Origin: JABMOW01 sp964409335
Lineage (GTDB): Bacteria > Fidelibacterota > Marinisomatia > SCGC-AAA003-L08 > JACNLC01
DNA length: 64,000 nucleotides
Direction: 5' to 3'
Assembly (NCBI GenBank): GCA_964409335.1
Contig: CAYPCW010000005.1
Span: forward strand, 13,287-77,286
Shown: piece after piece, positions 9,742-18,143 of the stretch
How positions within the stretch are numbered: the first letter of the stretch is position 1
Layout of the letters: the number at the start of each line of letters is the position of its first letter
The notes under the pieces: generated by a model
Seen by the model: the letters and a program-made list of their open reading frames with translations, nothing else
What the model was told of the DNA's origin: nothing
Databases searched by the model: none
Program-made: the position numbers and the translations under genes

Positions 9742-10038
9742 ATGAAAATTATCGATTTAAGAAGTGATACTGTCACTCATCCCCCACCTTCCATCCGGCA
9801 ACTGCCGGATGAGTCGGGCCGAACTGGGAGATGATGTGTTCGGCGATGATCCTACGGTAAACCGGTTACAGGCCATGGCTGCCGACCGATTTGGGAAAGA
9901 AGCAGCTTTATTGGTTCCCAGCGGGACAATGGCAAACCTGGTATCGGTGCTGGTTCACTGTCCCCGGGGGACGGAAGTTATTTTAGGGGATAAATCCCAT
10001 ACGTTCATTTATGAGGGCGGAGGAATTGCGGCGCTCGT
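9742..10038 (+). pseudogene. ltaE: L-threonine aldolase, 5' fragment: frameshifted and truncated
   Basis: ATG 9742 opens 'MKIIDLRSDTVTHPPPSIRQ', the N-terminus of PLP-dependent low-specificity threonine aldolase, but this frame stops at 9832-9834. The next frame (+1) continues with 'MSRAELGDDVFGDDPTVNRL' (from 9809) and then 'ALLVPSGTMANLVSVL', 'SHTFIYEGGGIAAL'. The reading frame is therefore broken by a net +1 (or +4) near 9793-9810, exactly over an 18-bp palindrome. After 'GGGIAAL' (about 10035) the family sequence ends and GC-rich unrelated DNA begins. Only about 98 of roughly 340 residues remain; the PLP lysine region is absent. It is either a real pseudogene or an assembly artefact. Confidence 0.85.
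9793..9810. repeat. 18-bp palindrome, copy 2, at the ltaE frameshift
   Basis: ATCCGGCAACTGCCGGAT has 8-bp perfect arms and differs from the copy at 9312-9329 only in one central base. It sits precisely where the ltaE reading frame shifts. By alignment with the usual 'MR-x-A-M' spacing the gene has about 4 nt too many here. Confidence 0.7.
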
Positions 10039-10751
10039 CGAGCGCGAGTTCGGGCGGTGAGGGCGGGATGAGACGAACAAACTATCTCAGGGACATGTCG
10101 GCGCCGGGCATCTTTTATACCCTGCATCCCAACCTGCTGATCGGGCTCTATCGCGCGATGGACGTGTTCTGGACGCTGCGCGCGAGGGACGCGCGACGAT
10201 CCGGGGAGGAGATCGGGTTCTACGAGTTCGGGCTGTTCCAGGGATTCAGCTTCTGGTACGCGAACAACCTCGCCTACGAGATGGGGATGTCGATGGAGTT
10301 CCACGGGTTCGACTCGTTCCAGGGCCTGCCGCCGTCGGAGGTGGACATCCACAGGAACTGGGCTCCCGGGAATTACGCCTGCTCGCTCGAGCAGGTTCAG
10401 GACAGCCTCACCAAATGGGGCATGCCGCTGAAGTTCCACCTACACCGGGGCTGGTACTCGAAGCAGCTGTTCTCGACGGTCGCGAAGCGGCATGCGCTGC
10501 CCGTGGCGGGGATCGCGCTGATCGACTGCGACCTCTACGAATCGGCGAGAGAGGTGCTGTCGTTCCTGGAAACGCTCATGGCGAAGAACACGATCCTGAT
10601 GTTCGACGACTACAACGCGTTCGGCGGGGATTCGAACCACGGCTAGCGCAAGGCGCTGGCGGAATTCGAGGCCGCGCACCCCGGCTTCCGGAAGGAGCAT
10701 CTGTTTCCCTTCGGCGCGTACGGCGAGGCGTTCCGTGTCATCGATTGCTGA
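10039..10751. other. GC-rich foreign segment between ltaE fragment and proS
   Basis: Base composition jumps at about 10035-10045 and falls back at about 10750. For example 10141-10200 is 41/60 G+C (68%), while 10861-10920 in proS is 26/60 (43%). The left edge lies inside the ltaE reading frame; the right edge lies about 55 bp before the proS start, just after the methyltransferase stop. I see no transposase, integrase, flanking repeats or tRNA at the edges. A misjoined assembly (chimeric contig) is as likely as recent horizontal transfer. Confidence 0.8.
10068..10751 (+). pseudogene. TylF-like SAM methyltransferase with internal amber codon
   Basis: A class I SAM-dependent methyltransferase of the TylF/MycF-like kind. 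The SAM-binding strand reads 'GFYEFGLFQGFSFWYA'. It is followed by 'FHGFDSFQGLPPSE' (family text FDSFxGLP), 'GIALIDCDLYESAREVLSFL' and 'ILMFDDYNAFGGD'. Family members O-methylate sugars of macrolides and other glycans. ATG 10068 has GAGGG just upstream. The frame meets TAG at 10644-10646 right after 'DSNHG', but the same frame continues 'RKALAEFEAAHPGF...AFRVIDC' to a TGA at 10749-10751, the expected C-terminus. The amber could be a nonsense mutation, a TGG or CAG misread, or recoding. Codon use is strongly GC-biased, unlike all neighbours. Confidence 0.75.
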
Positions 10752-10806
10752 ACCTCGATTTTCGCCCCGGTATTTTGGTAAAATTTTCAAAAGTTAAAGG
10801 AATTTC

Positions 10807-12279
10807 ATGGCAAAAGGCGTAACTCCCAAGAGCGCAGATTACAATAAATGGTATACGGATGTGATTACAAAATCCCAACTGGCAGACTATGGTCCGGTAA
10901 AAGGCACAATGGTAATTCGTCCTTATGGATATGGCATTTGGGAATTTATCCAACAGGCTTTTGACCAGCGGTTCAAAGCCACCGGGCACAGCAATGCGTA
11001 TTTTCCACTGTTTCTCCCCAAGTCCTTTTTATCCAAAGAAGCGGAGCATGTAAAAGGATTCGCCAAAGAATGTGCTGTCGTAACCCACTCCCGCCTGCGT
11101 GCCACTGCAGATGGTAAAAGCCTGGAAGTCGACCCTGATTCCAAACTGGAGGAAGAGATCATCGTGCGCCCCACCAGCGAAACGGTGATCTGGTCTATGT
11201 ATAAAAAATGGATCAGCTCCTATCGTGACCTGCCCCTGTTGTTGAATCAATGGGCAAATGTGGTCCGATGGGAAATGCGCACCCGGCTGTTCATCCGCAC
11301 CAGTGAATTTTTGTGGCAGGAAGGTCACACGGCACATGCCACTGCAGAAGAAGCCAGGGAGGAGACCCTGAAAATGCTGGAAATCTACCGTGAAGTCGCT
11401 GAAGATGTATTGGCGATCCCGGTGATCACCGGATTAAAATCCGAGTCTGAAAAATTTGCCGGTGCAGTAGACACTTACTGCATCGAAGCGATGATGGGGG
11501 ATAAAAAAGCGCTTCAGGCTGGCACATCCCATTATCTTGGACAGAACTTTGCCAAAGCCTTCGACGTGAAATTTCAAAACGAGGACAATCAGGAAGAATA
11601 CGTTTACGCCACCAGCTGGGGCGTCAGTACCCGGCTGATCGGCGCTGTTATCATGGCGCACGGCGATGATAACGGATTGCGGCTGCCTCCGAAGATTGCA
11701 CCGATCCAGGTGGTGATCATCCCGATCCTGCGAAGTGATGAGGACGGCAAACAGGTTTCCGGTTACCTTCAGCCCCTCTTGGATACGCTCAGGAGGGATG
11801 GCCTCCGCGTCCATGTGGATGACCGCCAGAAAATGTCCCCGGGGTTTAAATTTAACGAATGGGAAATGAAGGGTGTGCCGCTTCGGATTGAGGTGGGTCC
11901 GCGGGACATGGCGAACCGGAAGGTCGCAGCCGCCCGGCGGGATTCCGGGGAGAAATTCAATTTGGGGATTGATGAAGCCGGACAGAAAATCCCTGCGATA
12001 CTAGTGGATATTCAACGATCTCTGTTTCAACAGGCATTAAACTTCCGGGATCAGAACACACATACAGTAACCACATATGATGAATTCAGGCACATTATCG
12101 AAACCGGCGGTTTTGTACGCTGCGGATGGGATGGCACACGGGAAACAGAAGACGCCATCAAAACCGAAACCAAAGCGACGATCCGGGTGATCCCGATTGA
12201 TGAAATACCCGAAGGACTTACCTGTATTTATACAGGTAAAAAAGCCAAGCGCGAGGTGATCTTCGCCCGGGCATACTAA
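10807..12279 (+). CDS. proS: Prolyl-tRNA synthetase, short archaeal/eukaryal type
   Basis: A 490-residue class II synthetase that charges tRNA-Pro. It belongs to the short ProS type without the INS editing insertion and with the extra C-terminal zinc-type domain. Class II motif 2 is visible as 'VVRWEMRTRLFIRTSEFLWQ' and motif 3 in 'GVSTRLIGAVIMAHGDDNGL'. The anticodon-binding domain starts at 'PIQVVIIPIL' and the protein ends 'AKREVIFARAY', the C-terminal tyrosine usual in this type. AAAGGA lies 6 nt before ATG 10807. It is the first intact native gene after the GC-rich segment, and recO follows 40 bp later. Confidence 0.96.
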   Translation: MAKGVTPKSADYNKWYTDVITKSQLADYGPVKGTMVIRPYGYGIWEFIQQAFDQRFKATGHSNAYFPLFLPKSFLSKEAEHVKGFAKECAVVTHSRLRATADGKSLEVDPDSKLEEEIIVRPTSETVIWSMYKKWISSYRDLPLLLNQWANVVRWEMRTRLFIRTSEFLWQEGHTAHATAEEAREETLKMLEIYREVAEDVLAIPVITGLKSESEKFAGAVDTYCIEAMMGDKKALQAGTSHYLGQNFAKAFDVKFQNEDNQEEYVYATSWGVSTRLIGAVIMAHGDDNGLRLPPKIAPIQVVIIPILRSDEDGKQVSGYLQPLLDTLRRDGLRVHVDDRQKMSPGFKFNEWEMKGVPLRIEVGPRDMANRKVAAARRDSGEKFNLGIDEAGQKIPAILVDIQRSLFQQALNFRDQNTHTVTTYDEFRHIIETGGFVRCGWDGTRETEDAIKTETKATIRVIPIDEIPEGLTCIYTGKKAKREVIFARAY

Positions 12280-12319
12280 CGCCAATATCGCGGTTACCGT
12301 GAAGGATTCTTAACAAACG

Positions 12320-13066
12320 ATGTTGATTGAAACCCGTGCTATTGTCCTGAAATCCTTCCCTTACGGAGATACCAGTCTCATTACCAGAATGTATACTGAT
12401 GAGCAGGGGAAAGTCGCGACATTAGCTAAAGGTGCCCGGCGGCCCAAAAATAATATTACCGCACTGCTTGAGCCGTTAAACATCGTGGAGGTGAGTTATT
12501 ATTACAAAGATGGCCGGGGAATACAGACATTAAAGGAAGCAAACGGATCTGTTGTAATTTCGAGAATCCGGGAAAATCTTGAACGATTGACCATTGCCCT
12601 TGCTGTGCTGGATATTTTAGACCACACAACGCACGAATATGATCCTAACCCCATTCTGTTCCGGCTCGCCACCCGGACTATCAGCGAAATGGAAGCCATA
12701 TCCGGGTCAGGCAGAACATTATTCTGGTTTTTTATGCTGCAGATGGCGATCCGTACCGGCTTCAAGCCCAATCTATATCAATGCGGAACGGGAAATGAAC
12801 CATTGACATCTGCAATTCTGGACCACACCTCCGGCGTACTTTGCTGTCCAAGGTGTTTGACCGGAGGCGACATTCGGTTAAATTCAGAGCAACTAATCAT
12901 TCTGAGGCAGATGAACGAAAGCCATATCGATCAGTTGGGGAACCTCACCGTTAGAGATGAATCTGCATTGGGAATATCCCAATTTCTTGTTGCCTATTTA
13001 ACATTTCACCTTGAAGGGATGGGAAAAGTAAAATCGTTGAAACTCATGGAGGCGTCCACTATATGA
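12320..13066 (+). CDS. recO: DNA repair protein RecO
   Basis: A 248-residue RecO: an N-terminal OB-fold ('TRAIVLKSFPYGDTSLITRM', 'GKVATLAKGARRPKN', 'LLEPLNIVEVSYYYK') followed by a helical domain with a four-Cys zinc-type motif ('LYQCG...GVLCCPRC'). RecO anneals SSB-coated DNA and loads RecA with RecR in the RecFOR pathway. The length is normal for the family. The stop overlaps the next gene's ATG by 4 nt, so the hydrolase downstream is translationally coupled. Confidence 0.93.
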   Translation: MLIETRAIVLKSFPYGDTSLITRMYTDEQGKVATLAKGARRPKNNITALLEPLNIVEVSYYYKDGRGIQTLKEANGSVVISRIRENLERLTIALAVLDILDHTTHEYDPNPILFRLATRTISEMEAISGSGRTLFWFFMLQMAIRTGFKPNLYQCGTGNEPLTSAILDHTSGVLCCPRCLTGGDIRLNSEQLIILRQMNESHIDQLGNLTVRDESALGISQFLVAYLTFHLEGMGKVKSLKLMEASTI

Positions 13067-13845
13067 ACTTATCTGGACATACGGAGCGGTTTGATCCCTC
13101 CAATTACCATCTGAACGAACATAGCCGGCATGGATGTTATCTGATCCATGGGTTTACCAGTTCAACTTACGAGGTAAAGGATCTTGCCCGCGCACTTGCG
13201 GCTCAGGGGTACCGGGTTGTCGCAGACAATCTCCCCGGCCACGGCACGACGGTGGAAGATTGCAACCGGGTGAAATATCAGGAGTGGCTATCTCATGTTG
13301 AACGGGGTGTTGCAGAAATGATCCCGGACTGTAGCACCCTCTTTGTGGGCGGCGGCAGTATGGGCGGATTGCTCACGCTCCATCTTGCGACTTTATTCCC
13401 ACTAACCGGCATTTTATTGGGTGCGCCATTGCTGACGTTTAATCATCCGTTCAAAACACGGTTTTTAAATCCCTTCGCCTGTTATTTTATGCCGCTGATG
13501 TCGAAAAATCAATTTTATATGAAGTCTGTCCGGCAGACATATCAATACTACGGGTATCATCAATATCCAATGAAGGCGCTTCATCAGCTTTACAAGATGA
13601 CTCAGCTGATTCGTCAGCGCCTTAAGCAGATTCGGGTACCGGCGCTGATCCAGTATGCAAAAAACGACGTTACGGTTCCGATTCGAAATGCTGCACTGAT
13701 CCGGGACAGTATCTCCTCCGATCACATCCAAATGACGGGATATGAGTTGACGACTCACAACATCTGGGATCATCCTGCGGAGAAGGATCTGATTTTTGCA
13801 GAGATCATCCGGTTCATGGCAGATGTCCGGGGGATACCGGTTTGA
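13063..13845 (+). CDS. Alpha/beta hydrolase (carboxylesterase/monoacylglycerol-lipase type)
   Basis: This 260-residue hydrolase is of the Est30/serine aminopeptidase S33 type. The oxyanion loop reads 'CYLIHGFTSSTYEVKDLARA', then 'VVADNLPGHGTT'. The nucleophile elbow is 'GGGSMGG' with Ser99. The likely acid is the Asp of 'IQYAKNDVTVPI', and the histidine lies in 'LTTHNIWDHPAEKD'. It should act on short carboxylic or monoacylglycerol esters in the cytoplasm; no signal peptide is seen. It is coupled to recO (ATGA overlap) and to the rhomboid gene (TTGA overlap), so the three form one transcript. Confidence 0.87.
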   Translation: MNLSGHTERFDPSNYHLNEHSRHGCYLIHGFTSSTYEVKDLARALAAQGYRVVADNLPGHGTTVEDCNRVKYQEWLSHVERGVAEMIPDCSTLFVGGGSMGGLLTLHLATLFPLTGILLGAPLLTFNHPFKTRFLNPFACYFMPLMSKNQFYMKSVRQTYQYYGYHQYPMKALHQLYKMTQLIRQRLKQIRVPALIQYAKNDVTVPIRNAALIRDSISSDHIQMTGYELTTHNIWDHPAEKDLIFAEIIRFMADVRGIPV

Positions 13846-14702
13846 GATACCAGTTTACGAGTCCGGGCAGCCGGCAAATGTTCCGTTCCACATTCGGTCA
13901 GACTCCGCCAGGGGTGAAAATGATCGTGATCATCAATGTGATCGTTTTCATCATCGTTGAATTATCCAGCCTGAAAAATTTGTTGTTTCTCAATTTCGGA
14001 CTGGTACCCTATCTCACGTGGCACGAGCTGAAAGTATGGCAGCCCTTTACCTATCTTTTCCTGCATGGCGGACCTATGCACTTACTGGTGAACATGTTTG
14101 TGCTCTGGATGTTTGGCAGAGAACTTGAAACCCGGTGGGGACGAGACCGATTTCTGAAATATTATTTTATAACGGGAATCGGTGCCGGCATCGTGACCAT
14201 GCTGTTTCAGTTATATTCGCCAATCCCGGTGGTGGGCGCCAGCGGGGCAATTTACGGACTATTGCTTGCCTATGGATTAATGTATCCCGACCGGACGGTT
14301 TACGTGTATTTTTTCTTACCAATAAAAATTAAATATTTTGTGGCGATACTGGCAGGTATCTCATTTATCGCATCATTATCACCGGGACAATCGGTAATCA
14401 GCCATCTGACCCATTTATCGGGAATGGCCATCGGTTTTTTTTATCTGCGGTATGGTCTTTCCATGCATTTACTGAAAACCTTTATATCAAAATTAGATGA
14501 TCACTATGCAAAGATGAGGGGCTTTACTCAAAAACAAAAATCCACTAAACCTCCAAAGGTGGATGACTCACTGTTCAATCGCCGGGTAGATGAAGTACTG
14601 GATAAAATGAATGAAGTCGGGTGGGATAATTTATCGGAAGCCGAGCAGAATATTCTGTACACCGCCAGCAAAAAACAATCACGGAATCATCCCCCGAATT
14701 AA
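13842..14702 (+). CDS. Rhomboid-family intramembrane serine protease
   Basis: A 286-residue protein with six hydrophobic segments. Rhomboid signatures are 'HGGPMHLLVNMFVLWMFGRE' (HxxxN in helix 2), the catalytic serine in 'VVGASGAIYGLL' (GxSG), and the catalytic histidine in 'SHLTHLSGMAIGFFY'. Rhomboids cleave transmembrane segments of partner proteins in the inner membrane. The charged cytoplasmic tail of about 80 residues ('KQKSTKPPKVDDSLFNRRVD') follows a pattern common in FCB rhomboids. The start is TTG 13842, overlapping the upstream TGA by 3 nt. Confidence 0.92.
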   Translation: MRYQFTSPGSRQMFRSTFGQTPPGVKMIVIINVIVFIIVELSSLKNLLFLNFGLVPYLTWHELKVWQPFTYLFLHGGPMHLLVNMFVLWMFGRELETRWGRDRFLKYYFITGIGAGIVTMLFQLYSPIPVVGASGAIYGLLLAYGLMYPDRTVYVYFFLPIKIKYFVAILAGISFIASLSPGQSVISHLTHLSGMAIGFFYLRYGLSMHLLKTFISKLDDHYAKMRGFTQKQKSTKPPKVDDSLFNRRVDEVLDKMNEVGWDNLSEAEQNILYTASKKQSRNHPPN

Positions 14703-14882
14703 GCCAGGATGCTGCTGTCTTGATCGCGGATTAAACCGATTAAAAAGAATACTCATATCTCATACTTCATAAAACCGGTGAAAAATGATTGATTATCGAA
14801 CAGATCCCCAGGAAGTCAGGCAACAGGTCTATTGAAGGTATTGCTCAAAAGGCGCAGGAAATAAAATTTAATTCACGAGAGA

Positions 14883-16271
14883 TCACCCCACAATTAAATT
14901 GACCATCATAACGATATCCAGTACATTGATATCGCCGTCATTGTTCAGGTCAGCCGCCATTTGTTGATACTCATCCGGGACAATGGATCCGATGACAAAA
15001 TTCACTGTCATCACTATATCCAGCACATTCCAGACACCATCACCATTTACGTCCAATATCTGGTTGCTGTAATGGATTGTATATATGCCTGAATTTGTCC
15101 TCCGAAGCCATACGATGGGAGGCTGAAACTCCCAATTGGAATTTGGCTGTCCGTCCAGCTGAATTTCGGATATTTCAGCATTTTCAGATAATTCAAATCC
15201 AATGGTTATTTCAGTGGCGACGCCATTGTTCAGCGTCATTATTCCGCCATTGACAATGGAGGGGATGATGATCAGGGAATCTGAATTTAAATATTGCGTG
15301 AGAGCAAATTCGCTGTCGGATATACGTTGCGCCTGAATTCGGATAAACTCTGTCTGGACATCCTGATTAACTGCCCTGCACCAGTACGCCCGGGTAGGTT
15401 CATCCAGGTTTACATTCACCGAAGCTGGATCACGGACGACCGTAAAATCCGATAACCAGTTGCATACATCCGCATCGTCCAGCACGATGTATCCATGACC
15501 GGCGCCCGGATTCGTTTCTATCCACATATTGGGGTTGTAGCCTAAAAGGAGATTATATAAATCCTCCGCATGGTACCGGTGGGGTTCATCCACGCTGAAA
15601 TCCAGATATAAAGGCACGTGCTGAAGGTTGTAGTGCATGCTTCGGGTGGAATCCATGAAAAAGACGGCGCTGTTTCGATGGTATTCGTACGGGGATTCAA
15701 GGGGACTGCCACCAAACCATTGATCCATGGAATTATTTCCGTCCATTTCCCAGTATCGCCGTTCGCAATCCAGAATTCCCGAACCGGATGCTGTGGCTGC
15801 AACCATCGGGAGATTGGGGTCCAGATGATTATTGGAATATATGGCTCCTGCAGCGCCTCCCATGGATCCTCCAACCAGATAGATGCGGTCTTCATCGATG
15901 TTAAAGTGATTGATCATCCACAAGATCGCCTGTTGGGTATAATACTGTGCGCCCTGGTGATTGTAGTTATTCGCCGAGCCGCCGAATGGAGCCATCATGA
16001 TCCAGCCGCGGACATTACATTCTTCATCAAACTGAGTGGAATAATTCGAATTCTGTGTGCCGCCCCATTGATGAAATGCCACCAACAACGGAACCTCTGC
16101 AATACCGGAATAATTTTCCGGGATCTGATACGTAAAGACATCCAGCGTGTCGCCATTTTCAACGACGTAATCTGTAAATATCTCCTGACCGCTAAGCCAC
16201 TCTCCCAAAAACAGTGGAATAAAAACAATGAATATGAGCAAAGAAAAAACGCGGTGATGCGAGGATTGCAT
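14883..16271 (-). CDS. Secreted esterase with C-terminal dockerin domain
   Basis: A 462-residue exported protein: a signal peptide (residues 1-29), a polyhydroxybutyrate-depolymerase/feruloyl-esterase-like alpha/beta hydrolase domain, and a dockerin pair at the C-terminus. The nucleophile elbow is 'YLVGGSMGGAAG' with Ser136; 'PGAGHGYIVLD' likely supplies the histidine. The C-terminus has two calcium-loop repeats, 'DVNGDGVWNVLDIVMTVN' and 'DLNNDGDINVLDIVMMVN'. The start is ATG 16271 with AGGAAA 9 nt upstream; the frame stays open to 16379, but that extension has no signal-like features. It lies 12 bp downstream of another dockerin gene, so the two form an operon. No cohesin is visible in the window. 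Confidence 0.85.
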   Translation of the reverse strand: MQSSHHRVFSLLIFIVFIPLFLGEWLSGQEIFTDYVVENGDTLDVFTYQIPENYSGIAEVPLLVAFHQWGGTQNSNYSTQFDEECNVRGWIMMAPFGGSANNYNHQGAQYYTQQAILWMINHFNIDEDRIYLVGGSMGGAAGAIYSNNHLDPNLPMVAATASGSGILDCERRYWEMDGNNSMDQWFGGSPLESPYEYHRNSAVFFMDSTRSMHYNLQHVPLYLDFSVDEPHRYHAEDLYNLLLGYNPNMWIETNPGAGHGYIVLDDADVCNWLSDFTVVRDPASVNVNLDEPTRAYWCRAVNQDVQTEFIRIQAQRISDSEFALTQYLNSDSLIIIPSIVNGGIMTLNNGVATEITIGFELSENAEISEIQLDGQPNSNWEFQPPIVWLRRTNSGIYTIHYSNQILDVNGDGVWNVLDIVMTVNFVIGSIVPDEYQQMAADLNNDGDINVLDIVMMVNLIVG

Positions 16272-16282
16272 AGTAGAATTTC

Positions 16283-17785
16283 CTATCCGTTTAAGATTAA
16301 ATCCACGATGAATACAACGTCCAGAACATCGACACTGCCGTCGGTATTTACATCGAAACAGGGGGTGCTTTCCGTACAATTACCACAAAGTATTTCGGAT
16401 ACCAGTAGCACAACGTCCAGGACGTCCACGCTGCCGTCATCGGTGGTGTCACCGGTGGTCAGACAGGTGGCGACCTCACCGACGGTAAATGTAAAGGGAT
16501 CCTGATCGGTAACCGCACCATCTGAGAATGAGAAGACCACATTATAAATGCCGTCATCGGGTTGCGGAAGGGAATACGAAAAATCAACCGGATTGTCATA
16601 CTGGTGCGAAAAAGGAAGCATCTCCCAGACCGATCCCTGATGGTTGATCTGGTGAATAAACGGTAAATTCGCATCGGGGTCACTGTATGTTGCCGATAAC
16701 GTGAAAGTTACCGGGTCATAGTCCACACCTGAAAGCATTGGACCGACATTCCCGGATTGTGAATGATGCTCCATCAACATGAGTCCTGGCGCGGTGCCAT
16801 CGTGGAACATCATATTCTGATTGATGTCCGCTGATGCGGTGAGTCCCATAACGACAAATCCGTTGATATCGCCAGGCCAGTCGCCAAAATCCGGATCCCC
16901 GGTAATGATATTTTTTGCAACAGATAAAAACAATGAATTCCCGCTTACCACATATTCAATGTCTGTAGAAATGTATTCTGCACTGATGATCTCACCGCCC
17001 GGCGTTCCCACCAGCTTCATGAGCCCCGGATGCAGATTTCCAAAAAATCCATTGCCGTATCCCAGCGCATAAATGGACAGTTGTCCGCTATTTAAGTCCT
17101 GAACCGGATTCAGAAATCCCGCACCGTATAAATACCATGGACCAAAAAATTCACCTACAGGAAATCCGCCGGTAACAGTGGTAAGTTCCACATAGAGCCG
17201 GTCAGGGCTATAGGTAACATTCATTCCGGTAAGGTCGAGATATGCTTCACCATTTTCCTGATCTCCCACCGGTTCCTCAGCCAGACTGGCCAGAGCGGAG
17301 ACGGGGGGGGGGAACATCTCTGCGCTATTTTCCGGACACTGGGATAAAACTGCCCGCTCAAATTCATAGTCGTGAGTGGCACGCAGATACCAGTCCAACT
17401 GTCCGCTGCCGGTATAGGTGAAATCACACTGCCAGGTATTGAAATAAGCGGGTGTACCCAAAAAAAGACAATCTGATGCGGACCAGTTCTGTTGATTGTC
17501 ACCTGAAAAATAGATAGCCGCGGCGGGATTCAGTGTCATGAGTGAATCGGAAAAATCAGCATGTACCCTGACGGATGCTGCCGGGGCAGACGCAAAAAGG
17601 TTCTCAAAATATATCTGGCCACGAGATACCCGTCGATAGGTCTCTGTCTGCTGAATGATCTTTGAGAACATCGGTTGGTAAATGAGTCTGATCATCGATT
17701 CTTCATTCATCTGTACCAGGTTGTTTTGTGTAAATCCCGCAGAGGTAAAGAAGAGGAATGCGATAAGACTCGAAATTATTTTCAT
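16283..17785 (-). CDS. Secreted dockerin-containing protein, function unknown
   Basis: A 500-residue exported protein with a clear signal peptide (MKIISSLIAFLFFTSAGFTQ). The body is beta-rich and I do not recognise its catalytic or binding family. The text 'DYDPVTFTLSATYSDPDANL' followed by 'GIYNVVFSFSDGAVTDQDP' looks like an Ig-like or cadherin-like domain before the end. Two dockerin repeats close the protein ('DTTDDGSVDVLDVVLLVS', 'DVNTDGSVDVLDVVFIVD'), separated by a Cys-containing linker. ATG 17785 has AGGG 8 nt upstream. A run of ten G (ten C in the coding sense) at 17303-17312 encodes Pro-Pro-Pro and could slip. Confidence 0.8.
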   Translation of the reverse strand: MKIISSLIAFLFFTSAGFTQNNLVQMNEESMIRLIYQPMFSKIIQQTETYRRVSRGQIYFENLFASAPAASVRVHADFSDSLMTLNPAAAIYFSGDNQQNWSASDCLFLGTPAYFNTWQCDFTYTGSGQLDWYLRATHDYEFERAVLSQCPENSAEMFPPPVSALASLAEEPVGDQENGEAYLDLTGMNVTYSPDRLYVELTTVTGGFPVGEFFGPWYLYGAGFLNPVQDLNSGQLSIYALGYGNGFFGNLHPGLMKLVGTPGGEIISAEYISTDIEYVVSGNSLFLSVAKNIITGDPDFGDWPGDINGFVVMGLTASADINQNMMFHDGTAPGLMLMEHHSQSGNVGPMLSGVDYDPVTFTLSATYSDPDANLPFIHQINHQGSVWEMLPFSHQYDNPVDFSYSLPQPDDGIYNVVFSFSDGAVTDQDPFTFTVGEVATCLTTGDTTDDGSVDVLDVVLLVSEILCGNCTESTPCFDVNTDGSVDVLDVVFIVDLILNG

Positions 17786-18143
17786 GTTTTTACCCTGATT
17801 ATGGAATTGAAAGTTACAGAAATTCATCATGATAATAACCGGAGAAAATGTTAATGTGCAAATTGCGCATTGACTCAAAATAAATGTAACGATGAGCCCA
17901 ATAAAAAGGGTTGTTTCATCATAATTTAGTGTTATCCCTATTTGAGGGGCATGAAAATGAACAATATTCCAAAAAATTCAAAATGATATTCAGAGCTTAT
18001 TTAAGTTCAGAGTTTACATAATTTAATGTATAAAGGGGGATTCGCTTTTCCTTATTTGTGGTTGGGTGATTATGATTTTAATCTGCATTATGAACAAGAG
18101 TAAATTTGAAGGCTATAAATAACAATAATTCAATTTGGAAAAA
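17786..18143. other. Divergent intergenic region, dockerin operon / cystathionine synthase
   Basis: 358 bp of AT-rich DNA between two divergent transcription units, so promoters for both should lie here. I see no gene, tRNA or strong repeat. A TTTACA and a TATAAA lie near 18014-18036, but with only 10 bp between them they do not form a normal -35/-10 pair. Confidence 0.4.

Noticed and set aside
10005..10790. Long open frames on the minus strand opposite the methyltransferase
   Set aside because: They arise from the GC-rich composition; their products are Arg/Pro/Val-rich with no family pattern, while the plus-strand frame matches a known methyltransferase fold.
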